This document shows, one piece after another, positions 45,897 through 54,332 of a stretch of DNA of 64,000 bases (the stretch's first letter is position 1; each line of letters opens with the position of its first letter). The DNA comes from UBA7803 sp034522075 (GTDB taxonomy: Bacteria; Pseudomonadota; Gammaproteobacteria; Pseudomonadales; Azotimanducaceae), in assembly GCA_034522075.1 (NCBI GenBank), contig JAXHLO010000016.1, forward strand, positions 17,313-81,312. The letters run 5' to 3'. Below the pieces are notes generated by a model. The model was not told the DNA's origin. It worked only from the letters and a program-made list of their open reading frames with translations, and did not search any database. Both the position numbers and the translations under genes were made by a program.

Positions 45897-46861
45897 GCCA
45901 CGTGCCGGTGCACGGCGTTCATGGCCTCGAAGATCTGCCGGGTGGCGTCGGGCACGCTGGTACCCGGCGCAAAACGGATGGGCTCGAGAACCCGCACGTA
46001 GGCCGGGCCCGGCTGCGGCTCGCGGGTGCCTTTCGGGCGGATGGCGCTCAGCCCGGCGAGGAACACGGGCACCACGGGCACGTCTTTCTCCAGCGCCAGA
46101 ATCGACACGCCGTGGCGGAACTTGGCCATGCTGCGGCTGGTGGAGCGGGTGCCTTCCGGAAAGATGATCAGATTGCAGCCCTGGTCGAGCAGCCACTTGG
46201 GGTAGTCCAGGGCCTTCGACCCGCCGCCGCGCTGGATGGGAAACGTGCCCATGGCCAGCGACTGATACCACGGCTGCATGACCAGTTCTTTGCGGCCCTT
46301 GACGAACCAGCGGTCGGCGGCGGCGCCGGCATAGACGTTCCAGCGGATGCGCCCGGGCAGCGCTGCGTGCAGGGCCACCGCATCCATGTGGCTGGTGTGG
46401 TTGGCGACGATGATGCAGGGGCCTTTGATGCCCCGGAATTTTTCCCGGCCCAGCACCGTGAACGGTTTGAAGTAGCGGTGCACCCAGCGGTCGTAGGCAT
46501 GCCAGCGGAAACCCAGCCGCGCCACCTTCGCCCACCAGCGCACCTGCCAGTGATGGGGCCCCACCGTACCGGATTCGCTGGTCACCAGGCGGCTGAACAG
46601 GTTGTAGTCGATGGCCGGGAGTATCTCGGTATCGGCGGTGACGCTGATCTCCTGCTCCAGGGTGGCGCGGTAGGCTTTGAAGTTGTCGGGGGCCTCGAAG
46701 ACCGTGCACTGATCCCACTCGCCGATCAGCCGGTAGCTTTCCAGCACCTTCGACTCCCAGCGCTTCAGCGTGTCGTGCACCGCCAGCAGCGCCTGCGGGT
46801 CCTCCCGGACGGCGCGCAGGCCGGCCGAGTGGTAGCGCATCAGCATGACGTAGACGGGCAT
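45818..46861 (-). CDS. GYD domain-PlsC acyltransferase fusion
   Basis: A 347-residue fusion. Residues 1-92 (MPVYVMLMRYHSAGLRAVRE, VLESYRLIGEWDQCTVFEAP) are a GYD-type ferredoxin-like domain. Residues ~115-330 are a 1-acylglycerol-3-phosphate acyltransferase-like domain: the catalytic HX4D is NHTSHMD, motif III is FPEGTRS and the later Pro-rich strand is VPVVPVFLAG. PlsC enzymes esterify lysophospholipids with acyl groups in the membrane. The fused GYD domain is unusual; a stand-alone GYD gene lies 1 base upstream on the same strand. The GYD part may sense or bind a small ligand. Confidence 0.85.
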   Translation of the reverse strand: MPVYVMLMRYHSAGLRAVREDPQALLAVHDTLKRWESKVLESYRLIGEWDQCTVFEAPDNFKAYRATLEQEISVTADTEILPAIDYNLFSRLVTSESGTVGPHHWQVRWWAKVARLGFRWHAYDRWVHRYFKPFTVLGREKFRGIKGPCIIVANHTSHMDAVALHAALPGRIRWNVYAGAAADRWFVKGRKELVMQPWYQSLAMGTFPIQRGGGSKALDYPKWLLDQGCNLIIFPEGTRSTSRSMAKFRHGVSILALEKDVPVVPVFLAGLSAIRPKGTREPQPGPAYVRVLEPIRFAPGTSVPDATRQIFEAMNAVHRHVAQFGDAALVEELPGPSTALSSQASRS

Positions 46862-47167
46862 TCAACTGCCCCCGGACGAACTGCTCTGCAGCATCTCCAC
46901 GAAGGCGGCGATCTCCAGCGCCGGGAACGTTGTGACCTTGATGGTGCCGCGGGAGCCGAGCTCCATGGCAATCCGCGCCATCACCTCGTTGGTGGGCGCC
47001 TCGATGGTGTTGATGAAGTCGTAGCCGCCGAGCAGCGCATACTGGGAAATGACCCGGGCGCCCATGTCTTCCACTTCCTTGTTCACCGCATGCAGACGGT
47101 CGGGCCGCTCCTTGAGCGTCTTGCGCCCTTCGTCGGTGAGCGTGCTCATCATGATGTAGGTTGCCAT
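46862..47167 (-). CDS. Stand-alone GYD domain protein
   Basis: A 101-residue protein (MATYIMMSTLTDEGRKTLKE, VISQYALLGGYDFINTIEAP) with the eponymous LGGYD turn and the EAPTNEVMARIAMEL helix. GYD proteins are small dimeric ferredoxin-like folds of unclear activity. It is directly in front of a gene whose product has a related GYD domain fused to an acyltransferase, suggesting shared ancestry and a shared task. ATG at 47167. Confidence 0.85.
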   Translation of the reverse strand: MATYIMMSTLTDEGRKTLKERPDRLHAVNKEVEDMGARVISQYALLGGYDFINTIEAPTNEVMARIAMELGSRGTIKVTTFPALEIAAFVEMLQSSSSGGS

Positions 47168-47280
47168 TGCCCTGCTCCCCTGATTCGCCTCCAGTCTACG
47201 AGAAATTCACCGGCGCACCAGCGTTGTCGGCTCCCCTGGAGCGGTTTAGGATGGTGAGTCAACAAAGTCCAGGTGGAACC

Positions 47281-48174
47281 ATGAGCACGTTCAAGAAAGT
47301 CCTCGTCGCCGTCGATCTCGAGGAGCAATCGGCCAACTACGTATTGGAAAGTGCCCGGCAACTGATTCCCGACGTGCCGCTCACCGTGGTGCACGTTATG
47401 GAACGCAGCCAGTACTACAACATGGGCGACGCCAGCTTCGCCATGGTGGACGATCTGCACCAGAAGCTCGTGCAGGAGATCGAGGCATTTCTGCAGAAGC
47501 TCTGCGACAAACACAAGATCAAAGAACACCATCTGCTCGAAGGCCACCCGGCCACCATGATTCAGCAGCACGCCGAGGACAACGACCACGATCTGATCGT
47601 GCTGGGCACCCATGGGCGCCACGGCATCCGGCGCCTGCTCGGCTCTACGGCCAACAGCGTGCTGCACGGTACGGAGCGCAACGTGCTGGCCATCCGCGTG
47701 CCGGGCAAAGATGTGGAGGTCCGACCGGCGAAAGACAAATACCAGCGCATCCTGGCGGCGGTGGATCTCTCGGAGGAATCTCACCAGGTACTCGACATCG
47801 CACAGATTCTCGGCGAGCAGGAACACGCCGAGCTGCACGTGATTCATGTGGTGAAGCCCTTCCACCACGCCTATGCGGGCATCAGTCCCGCTACCGTTTC
47901 AGACGTCGGGGTACGCTTCGAGCAGGAGGCGGACGAACAGGCCCGGGCGCAGATGAAGACCATCGCCGCCAGCCGCGGCATTCCAGCCGCCAACATGATC
48001 GTCAGCCACGGCGCACCGCAGGTGGAGATTCACGATCAGGCGACGGAGTTAGGCGCCGACATGGTGGTGGTGGGCACTCACGGCAAGCACGGCGTGCAGC
48101 TTCTGCTCGGCTCGGTGGCCAACGCCGTGATCCACGGCATCACCTGCGACGTGCTGGCTGTACGAATACGCTGA
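47281..48174 (+). CDS. Tandem universal stress protein (UspA x2)
   Basis: A 297-residue protein of two Usp domains. Domain 1 (1-140) has KKVLVAVDLEEQSANYV and the ATP-binding LGTHGRHGIRRLLGSTANSV; domain 2 (150-297) has QRILAAVDLSEESHQVL and VGTHGKHGVQLLLGSVANAV. Both G2xG9xG(S/T) loops are intact, as in E. coli UspE-like proteins. These are induced in growth arrest and stress. ATG at 47281 begins directly at the Usp fold. Confidence 0.9.
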   Translation: MSTFKKVLVAVDLEEQSANYVLESARQLIPDVPLTVVHVMERSQYYNMGDASFAMVDDLHQKLVQEIEAFLQKLCDKHKIKEHHLLEGHPATMIQQHAEDNDHDLIVLGTHGRHGIRRLLGSTANSVLHGTERNVLAIRVPGKDVEVRPAKDKYQRILAAVDLSEESHQVLDIAQILGEQEHAELHVIHVVKPFHHAYAGISPATVSDVGVRFEQEADEQARAQMKTIAASRGIPAANMIVSHGAPQVEIHDQATELGADMVVVGTHGKHGVQLLLGSVANAVIHGITCDVLAVRIR

Positions 48175-49017
48175 TCAGCGCTGCGCAGCGGAGCGGGCAA
48201 ACATGCCGGCCGCCGTGCGCACCAGCCAGCGCGGCTGATAGCGCATCCAGGTCACCAGAGCCTGATTCATGAGACCGGGGACGCGAATCACCTCCCCGGC
48301 CATGCAGGCCCGGTCGCCTTCCTCGGCCACGTCCCGGGCACTGGCCAGGAACGGACCGGCCAACTCCAGACTCTCGAGGTCCTTGACCATTTCCGTGCGG
48401 GTCGGGCCCGGGCACAAAGCCGTCACGGTGACGCCCGTGCCACGCAGATCTTCGGCCAGGCTTTCGCTCAGCGACAGCACGAACGCCTTGCTGGCACTGT
48501 AGGCGGCCATGCCCGGCACACCGTGAAACGACGCCACCGAGGCCACGTTGAGAATGCGCCCGCGGCCGCGTTCCAGCATGCCGGGCAGCAGGCCATGGGT
48601 CAGTTCGGTGAGCGCCTGGACGTTGAGCTTGAGCATGTGGCGCAGGTCTTTGCCGTCCATGTCCTGAAACGGCCCGCTGGCCGCCACGCCGGCATTATTG
48701 ACCAGCACATCCACCCGGCGGCCGGATTCCTCGAGCGCCTCGAGCAGCTTGCCGGGACCCTTGGCTTTGGCGAGATCGACCGGCACGACGTGAACACGGC
48801 AGCCCTTCGGCAGACCCTCCGCCAGAGCCGCCAGACGATCTTCACGGCGCGCGGTGACGATCAGGTCGTGTCCGCGGGCGGCGAACACCCGGGCGAGCTC
48901 GTAGCCGATGCCGGAGGATGCCCCGGTAATGAGAACGGTGGAGTTTTCCACGTCGATGCCTCGATTGGCCGCGTTGTTGATGGCCGCGTTATTGATTGAC
49001 TCAGGTGACTGAACCAT
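48175..49017 (-). CDS. Short-chain dehydrogenase/reductase
   Basis: A ~280-residue SDR. The NAD(P) motif is TVLITGASSGIGYELARVF, followed by VLVNNAGVAASG, the catalytic Ser in ILNVASVASFHG and the YSASKAF (YxxxK) motif, then CPGPTRTEM. The enzyme reduces or oxidises a carbonyl/alcohol. The ATG at 49017 (MVQSPESINNAAINNAANRG) or a GTG at 48951 just before the Rossmann strand are both possible. The frame is open to 49101, but a terminator hairpin for the phasin gene lies at 49028-49062, so the start must be downstream of it. It converges with the Usp gene with no gap. Confidence 0.85.
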   Translation of the reverse strand: MVQSPESINNAAINNAANRGIDVENSTVLITGASSGIGYELARVFAARGHDLIVTARREDRLAALAEGLPKGCRVHVVPVDLAKAKGPGKLLEALEESGRRVDVLVNNAGVAASGPFQDMDGKDLRHMLKLNVQALTELTHGLLPGMLERGRGRILNVASVASFHGVPGMAAYSASKAFVLSLSESLAEDLRGTGVTVTALCPGPTRTEMVKDLESLELAGPFLASARDVAEEGDRACMAGEVIRVPGLMNQALVTWMRYQPRWLVRTAAGMFARSAAQR

Positions 49018-49027
49018 CGCACAAAAG

Positions 49028-49062
49028 AAAGGCCTGTCAATTCCGCAGAACTGCAGGCCTTT
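49028..49062 (-). terminator. Rho-independent terminator of the phasin gene
   Basis: A 9-bp perfect stem AAAGGCCTG/CAGGCCTTT with a 17-base loop; on the minus strand it is followed by a T-rich tract (TTTCTTTTGT). It lies 54 bases after the phasin stop and before the SDR start. Confidence 0.8.
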
Positions 49063-49115
49063 TCGAAAGCGTCCGCCGCTCGCGTCAACGAGCCGCGGCA
49101 TCTGAGCCGTTGCCG

Positions 49116-49481
49116 TTAGGCAGCGGCTGCTTCCCGGACTTGATCAGCGCCTTCTTCAACCGCGTCAGCGACTTCTTCGCCCGCGTCGCTGAAAACACCG
49201 CGGACAACTTGTCCGGTCTCTTCCACCGCCTCGCGGATGATGCTGCCGCGCGCGTTGAGGTCTTCGCGCATGCCGTTCCACAGCTTCTCGCCGTACTCGC
49301 GCTGCAGCTCGACGAACGAGCTCACTTCGCGGACTTCCGGCAGCTTCTGCATGTAGTCCTGGTTCAGCTCGATGTACTTCTTGAAGTTCTCGGCCGACAG
49401 CTCGGTGATCTTGCGCAGGGTTTCAGCGTTGATCTCGAAGAGTTCGCGGCCAACCTGAGCGGATTTCTCGAATGCGTTCAT
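49116..49481 (-). CDS. Phasin (PHA granule-associated protein)
   Basis: A 121-residue helical protein (MNAFEKSAQVGRELFEINAE, ENFKKYIELNQDYMQKLPEV) ending in a negatively charged, Ala-rich tail, as in PhaP-type phasins, which coat polyhydroxyalkanoate granules. The ATG at 49481 is preceded by AAAGGAGATGACC, a strong ribosome-binding site. The upstream 130 bases are rich in TGC/GCA dyads that fit PhaR-type control, and phaR itself lies 2.8 kb away. It has its own terminator, so it is probably a single-gene transcript. Confidence 0.85.
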   Translation of the reverse strand: MNAFEKSAQVGRELFEINAETLRKITELSAENFKKYIELNQDYMQKLPEVREVSSFVELQREYGEKLWNGMREDLNARGSIIREAVEETGQVVRGVFSDAGEEVADAVEEGADQVREAAAA

Positions 49482-49539
49482 GGTCATCTCCTTTCGGGTT
49501 GTAACGCCCGGCACTGACCGGACGATGCAGACTGTTTAT

Positions 49540-49605
49540 TGCAATGCACAAACGCATTGTGCAGCACACAAAAATGCTTTGCAAGCGTTTTTTGTGCGCT
49601 GCACA
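49540..49605. promoter_or_regulatory. TGC-rich dyads upstream of the phasin gene (putative PhaR operator)
   Basis: Within 66 bases there are several TGC...GCA pairs, including TGCAATGC-ACAAAC-GCATTGTGCA and TGCTTTGCA. PhaR repressors bind TGC-rich dyads before phasin genes. The assignment rests on this motif knowledge plus the nearby phaR. Confidence 0.5.
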
Positions 49606-49613
49606 GAATACCC

Positions 49614-51119
49614 TCAGGCAGCCTCGGACTGGCGGACATGCTGCGGCGCCGGAACCCCCAGGGGCGGCAGGTTGTCGTCGATGGCCCGCTGCCGCGGGGT
49701 CAGCACCGCCGGCGTCTTGAGCACCCGCTCCTGCAAGGCCACGAAGGCCGCCAGCATATCGTCGCGCAGCACGTCCGGGTCGGGTAGCGCCCTGCGGCAG
49801 GCGGTGATGCCGAAGAACATCTGCCCCTGATAGCTCTGCACCGTGATATTGGCGCCCTGGCTGTGCGCGGGGATAGACACCGGGTAGTGGGTCAGAACCT
49901 TCGCGCCCAGAGAATACAACTGCTGCCGCGGACCGGGCACGTTTGACACCACGATGTTGCAGGGCAGACGCGGCGTATCCACATCCACCAGATTGGCGGA
50001 TTCCAGCATCTGCATGGCACTGCTCAGCAACCCCGGCAGGCCCGGCAGCGCCACATCGGCATCATAGCTGCCGGCAACGTCGGCAACGAAACCTTTGCCC
50101 TGGATGGCGGAGCGGCCGATCTGCAACAGGCGCTTGACCGGGTCGGCTTCATTGCTGGCGAGGCTCACCATCATCATGGTGACCTGATTATTGCTGGCGG
50201 TATCGCCGGGCTTGCGCAACGACACCGGGCAGCCGGCAATCATGGACTTGCCGGGCAGTTCGCCGCGCCGCTCCAGGTAGCTGCGCAAACCACCGGCACA
50301 GACCGCGAGGAACACGTCGTTCAACGAGGTTCCGGTCGCCTTGCTGATGCTGCGCAGGTCCCCCAACGGCAACTCTCCGGTGGCGTAGCTGCGCTGGCGC
50401 TCCACCGCACGGTTGAAACGGGTCGGCGGCGCGCTCTCCGTCACCGCGCCGAGCCCCTTGGCCGGGTCGACGGCGCGCTGCCACAGACGCCTGGCGGTCT
50501 CGACATGCTCCAACGCACGGCTGGCCTGGCGGAGTTGAAAGCCGGCGAGGTTCTGAAACGCACCGGCAAGCATCTCCAGGCTGCCCGGGCGGCGCCGGAC
50601 GGTGTGCTCGGGCGGCGGCGGCTGCACCGCACGGGGCTCCGGCGTGGTATCCATGATCGCTTCGATGGCCGCCTGTCCGGAGACGCCGTCCAGGCAGGCA
50701 TGATGCACGCGGTTGTAGTAGGCGATGCGGCCCCTTCCAGCCCGGTGAGCACCCAGATTTCCCACAACGGCTTGTGCCGGTCCAGGGGGTGGCGTGCCAG
50801 TTCGGGCGATCTCGGCCTTGGATTCGGCGCGGCCGCGGCGAGTGCGACCTCCCGCATGCAGCACGTGGTTGTCGATATCGAATGCCTCGTCACCTACCCA
50901 CTCCGGGTGGTCGAGCTGAAACGGCACCCACTGCAGCTTGTTGGTGAAATACGGCACCAGGTGCGCGCGGCTCACCAGCAACTGCTTGAAATCGGCGATA
51001 AAGTCAGTGGGGTTCACCCCGTCAGGCAGTTCCAGCACCTGAACAGAGGCGATGTGCTGCGGCGCGCGCGGGGTTTCACTGTAGAGGAATCCGGCGTCCA
51101 GACCAGCCAGTTTGTACAC
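49614..51119 (-). CDS. Wax ester synthase/diacylglycerol acyltransferase (WS/DGAT)
   Basis: A ~501-residue O-acyltransferase that makes wax esters or triacylglycerol from acyl-CoA. The start is MYKLAGLDAGFLYSETPRAP (GTG at 51119 with AAGGAG 8 bases upstream). The catalytic HHxxxDG is RVHHACLDGVSG (H139, H140, D144). Later conserved blocks include SLNDVFLAVCAGGLRSYL, NVPGPRQQLYS and ANITVQSYQGQMFFGI. Residues ~78-130 look wrong in frame, while the expected LDRHKPLWEIWVLTGLEG can be read in another frame near 50740-50800; two compensating indels thus scramble that segment. It shares a neighbourhood with the phasin and phaR genes. Confidence 0.85.
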   Translation of the reverse strand: MYKLAGLDAGFLYSETPRAPQHIASVQVLELPDGVNPTDFIADFKQLLVSRAHLVPYFTNKLQWVPFQLDHPEWVGDEAFDIDNHVLHAGGRTRRGRAESKAEIARTGTPPPGPAQAVVGNLGAHRAGRGRIAYYNRVHHACLDGVSGQAAIEAIMDTTPEPRAVQPPPPEHTVRRRPGSLEMLAGAFQNLAGFQLRQASRALEHVETARRLWQRAVDPAKGLGAVTESAPPTRFNRAVERQRSYATGELPLGDLRSISKATGTSLNDVFLAVCAGGLRSYLERRGELPGKSMIAGCPVSLRKPGDTASNNQVTMMMVSLASNEADPVKRLLQIGRSAIQGKGFVADVAGSYDADVALPGLPGLLSSAMQMLESANLVDVDTPRLPCNIVVSNVPGPRQQLYSLGAKVLTHYPVSIPAHSQGANITVQSYQGQMFFGITACRRALPDPDVLRDDMLAAFVALQERVLKTPAVLTPRQRAIDDNLPPLGVPAPQHVRQSEAA

Positions 51120-51277
51120 GATTGCATCTCCTTGATTGCGTCGCGGCATCAGAACCTGTCTTGCAGACACTTGCATAGGAGGCAGCAACAGCTATGCCAA
51201 CCGCTGCAAGCTCGCAACTCGTTGATCAGAAAGGTTTTTGGTGCCATCACCCGAGCGCCGATCGGCGCCCCCGTGGT

Positions 51278-51360
51278 GCGCGGGGCCGTCTGCATGCGCC
51301 GAAGCGACGTGCGCGGGGCCGGCGGCTGAGGAATGCGCGTTCTATGCATCCGGCCCCGCG
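51278..51360. promoter_or_regulatory. Alternative hairpin region between divergent storage genes
   Basis: The 11-mer CGCGGGGCCGG (51312-51322) pairs perfectly with CCGGCCCCGCG (51350-51360). An upstream copy of GCGCGGGGCCG (51278-51288) can pair with the same right arm, so two hairpins exclude each other. It lies between the start of the wax-ester synthase gene and the lipase gene. A role as an attenuator or RNA switch is speculative. Confidence 0.35.
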
Positions 51361-51480
51361 AAGCGACGCGACTCGTGGCGTCCGCGGATATCTGCCGTGA
51401 GGGCCATTTCGCAGTGCAGCAAATAGCCATTGACCCCACACACCTTCTTGGTAACACTCCGGAAACAGGTTCTTCGGCGG

Positions 51481-52331
51481 TGTGCGTGTACCAACAGATC
51501 GACGTCGACAAGTATCGTGCGGCCCGGGGGCCGAGCGCCCTCAACTCTGCCACGGAGTTGCCTCGCGTGCTGCTCGAGGCCACCTCTCTGGCCTATAGCT
51601 GGCCCCTGCTCGGCAGGATGCCGCGCGGTGACGGGCATGTCGTGCTGGTGTTGCCGGGATTCACCGCCGGCGATGAGTCCACCGTCATCGTCCGCCGCTT
51701 TCTCAAGCGCCTCGGCTACCAGCCCCTGCCCTGGGAACTCGGCCAGAACACCGGCAGCTTCGCCCTGCAGGAGCAACTCATTCATAGGTTCCGCAGCCTA
51801 CTCAAGGAATATGACGGGCGTATTTCTCTGATCGGGCAGAGCCTGGGGGGCGTGTTCGCCCGGGAGCTGGCGCGCCAGTTCACCGACCGGGTGCGCCAGG
51901 TCATCACCCTGGGCAGCCCGTTCTCCTCAGCCGGGCCGGAAACCACCAACGCCATGGTGCGCCGACTGTTCCAGTACGTCTCCGGCATGACACACGATGA
52001 GATGCGCGATCACGTGCTGACCTTCGCCGCCGAGGCGCCGCCGGTGCCGAGCACGGCGGTTTATTCGAAAGCAGACGGCGTAGTGCACTGGTCGGCGTGC
52101 CTGGAATACAGCGGTGAACGCGCCGAGAATATCGAGGTGTACGGCAGCCACTCCGGCATGGCCATGAATCCTCTGGTTTTCCACGCTCTGGCGGACCGTC
52201 TCAGCCAGGCGGAGGGCCAGTGGCAGCCATTCGACCGGACCCTGGGTTGTCGTGCACTATGGTTCCCTCGACCGGAACAGACTTTGACCCCGGCGCCATG
52301 TAATGGAGAGGGAACCGCGTGCGCGAACTGA
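51481..52331 (+). CDS. Triacylglycerol lipase-like alpha/beta hydrolase
   Basis: A serine lipase-like protein. The core has GHVVLVLPGFTAGDESTVIV, the nucleophile elbow in LIGQSLGGVFA, the acid in PSTAVYSKADGVVHW and the catalytic His in YGSHSGMAMNP. The PGFTAGDEST and GQSLGG motifs resemble lipases next to WS/DGAT genes, possibly mobilising the stored lipid. The start is unsure: I chose the GTG at 51481, because the frame before it (open to ATG 51333) encodes unconserved residues. The last 13 bases overlap the phaR start. Confidence 0.75.
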
Positions 52332-52789
52332 AGAAGTACCCCAATCGGCGGCTCTACGACCTGACTGACAGCCACTACGTCACCGTCGAAGACGTGCGGC
52401 GCATGATTCTCAAGGGTGAGAGCATCAAAGTGTCGGACAGCAAAGACGGCTCCGATATCACCCGCACCATTCTTCTGCAGATTCTCTCGGAGCAGGAAGC
52501 CGAGGGGCACGAGCCCGTGCTGACCAACCGGGCCATCGAACAGATCATCCGTTTCTACGGCAACAACGCCGGCAAAGTGGTATCCCGTTATATCGAGCAG
52601 AGCATTCTGACGTTCCTCGAACATCAGGATCAGTTCCGCCGGCGTATGCGCGAGATGAGCGATCTCAACCCGTTCAACTTCATGCGCCAGGCCATGGAAC
52701 GGGCGTTTCCCGATCCGCGCCGCTCCGGCCGCCCGGAAGACAAGGACCGGGCCGACCCGCGCCCGGGCAACGGTTCCAGCGACACTTGA
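52319..52789 (+). CDS. phaR: Polyhydroxyalkanoate synthesis repressor PhaR
   Basis: A 156-residue PhaR. The N-terminal DNA-binding motif is ELKKYPNRRLYDLTDSHYVT, followed by VEDVRRMILKGESIKVSD and the central ILLQILSEQEAEGHEPVLT block; the C-terminal Arg/Gly-rich tail is variable. PhaR represses phasin and PHA genes until granules sequester it. The GTG at 52319 has GGAGAGGGA upstream. It overlaps the lipase stop by 13 bases. A TGC-rich patch (51409-51424) before the lipase and the dyads before the phasin gene are candidate targets. Confidence 0.92.
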   Translation: MRELKKYPNRRLYDLTDSHYVTVEDVRRMILKGESIKVSDSKDGSDITRTILLQILSEQEAEGHEPVLTNRAIEQIIRFYGNNAGKVVSRYIEQSILTFLEHQDQFRRRMREMSDLNPFNFMRQAMERAFPDPRRSGRPEDKDRADPRPGNGSSDT

Positions 52790-52803
52790 AGCCGGCAGCG
52801 GTC

Positions 52804-54327
52804 ATGACATTCCGTGGAACCAAGCTCGCGTTGCTGATCTGTCTGCTCGCCCCGGCACCCGCGGCGCTGGCCAGCTATGCCTATTACGTCGGCCGCAACC
52901 TCACCGCGGACGGCAGCGTGCTGCTCGGCGGCAGCGGCGAAGAACCCTCCAGCCACTGGCTGGAAATCGTGCCGCGGCGCGTGCATCCGCCCGGGGCCAC
53001 CGTGACTGTCGGCGCCACGGAGCGCGCCAGTCTGCCGGCGCGGCTCACGGAGATCCCCCAGGTCCGGGAGACCTTCCGCTACATCACCATGAACTACACG
53101 AGCTACGCCGGCTTCCCGGCGCCGCTCACCAACGGCGGTCTGAACGAGCATCAGGTGGCCATCCGCGACGTCTGGTCACCGTCGCGCCCGGAACTCGTGG
53201 ACATGACCCCGCCGGACCAGACCGGCCCCAACTACAGCGACCTGGCACGGCTGGCCATGGAGCGGGCGCGGACTGCCCGTGAAGCGGTGCAGATCATGGG
53301 CGACCTCATCGATACCCACGGCTACACGACTTACGGCGGCAACTCCCACCTCATCGCCGATGCCGAAGAAGGCTGGGTGGTACTGGAGTTCGCCGGCGGC
53401 CAGGGCTTGTGGGTGGCCGAACGGCTCGGTGCCGACGATGTGCGGGTCAGCTACCCGGGCTACATCGGCGACATTCCCGCCGACTATGCCGACCATGCCG
53501 ATTTCATGGGCGCCGCCAACCTGATCGACTTCGCCGTGGCACAGGGCTGGTACGACCCGGATACAGACGAGCCGTTCAACGTCGACCAGGTCTACGGACT
53601 GGGCGGCGGCATGCGCGACCCGGGCACCAAATACGTCTCGCCCGCCGAAATCGAGGCCGAGCTGCGCGCCGCAGCACCAGTAAGCGTCGCCGACATGATG
53701 GCCCTGGTGCGCGATCCGCGCATCACCGACGACCATGCCGGCTACGGTCAGGTAGCCCACCTGCGCGGCGATCTGCCGCATCCCGACCTGGGGCTGCTGT
53801 GGGTCGCCCCAACGGGGTCCGTCACCGCCCCGTTCGTCCCCTGGTGGATCGGCGTGCAGTCGGTGCCGGCGGAATACCGGCTGCATCGTTATCTGACGGA
53901 AGATTCCGGCCCGAACTTCATCAATCCCGAATTTCAGCTCCAGGAAGCTACGGAATTCGCCGGCCGGCTGTTCAAGCGCCTCATGTATTACACCTGTGCC
54001 TTTCCTGAGGAACATCTGGCGCGGGTGCAGGCGACCCTCGGCGCCTTCGAAGCCAGCACCCGGGAAGACCTGCCGGACATCGAACGCCTGGCCGCACTGG
54101 CCTATGCCGGAGATGGCGCAGACCCGGCGCTCGGCCGCGCGCTGCTGACCCGCTACAGCCACGGCCGCGCCGCCGAGGCGCTGACCCTGGGTCGGGCCCT
54201 GCTCGCCGGCATCGAGGCAGAGGTCAAGACCCGCCACGGTATTCCGGCGCCGCCCGCCGATGCCGACATCAACGCCGGCGGCGTGTCCGTCAATTGTCTG
54301 GTGGGCGCAGACCCGGACCGGCCGTAA
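52804..54327 (+). CDS. C69-family peptidase-like protein with Ser at the nucleophile position (copy 1)
   Basis: A 507-residue Ntn-hydrolase of the C69 dipeptidase type. After a signal peptide (MTFRGTKLALLICLLAPAPA ... ALA) the mature chain would start SYAYYVGRNLTADGSVLLGG: where C69 enzymes normally have a nucleophilic Cys, this has Ser24. Other family blocks are PLTNGGLNEHQVAIRDVW, TYGGNSHLIADAEEGWVVLE, WVAPTGSVTAPFVPWWIG and AGRLFKRLMYYTC. Ser can act as the nucleophile in related Ntn enzymes, so activity is possible but unproven. The ATG at 52804 gives the signal peptide. A close paralogue is at 56007-57506 in the opposite direction. Confidence 0.8.
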   Translation: MTFRGTKLALLICLLAPAPAALASYAYYVGRNLTADGSVLLGGSGEEPSSHWLEIVPRRVHPPGATVTVGATERASLPARLTEIPQVRETFRYITMNYTSYAGFPAPLTNGGLNEHQVAIRDVWSPSRPELVDMTPPDQTGPNYSDLARLAMERARTAREAVQIMGDLIDTHGYTTYGGNSHLIADAEEGWVVLEFAGGQGLWVAERLGADDVRVSYPGYIGDIPADYADHADFMGAANLIDFAVAQGWYDPDTDEPFNVDQVYGLGGGMRDPGTKYVSPAEIEAELRAAAPVSVADMMALVRDPRITDDHAGYGQVAHLRGDLPHPDLGLLWVAPTGSVTAPFVPWWIGVQSVPAEYRLHRYLTEDSGPNFINPEFQLQEATEFAGRLFKRLMYYTCAFPEEHLARVQATLGAFEASTREDLPDIERLAALAYAGDGADPALGRALLTRYSHGRAAEALTLGRALLAGIEAEVKTRHGIPAPPADADINAGGVSVNCLVGADPDRP

Positions 54328-54332
54328 GCGCA

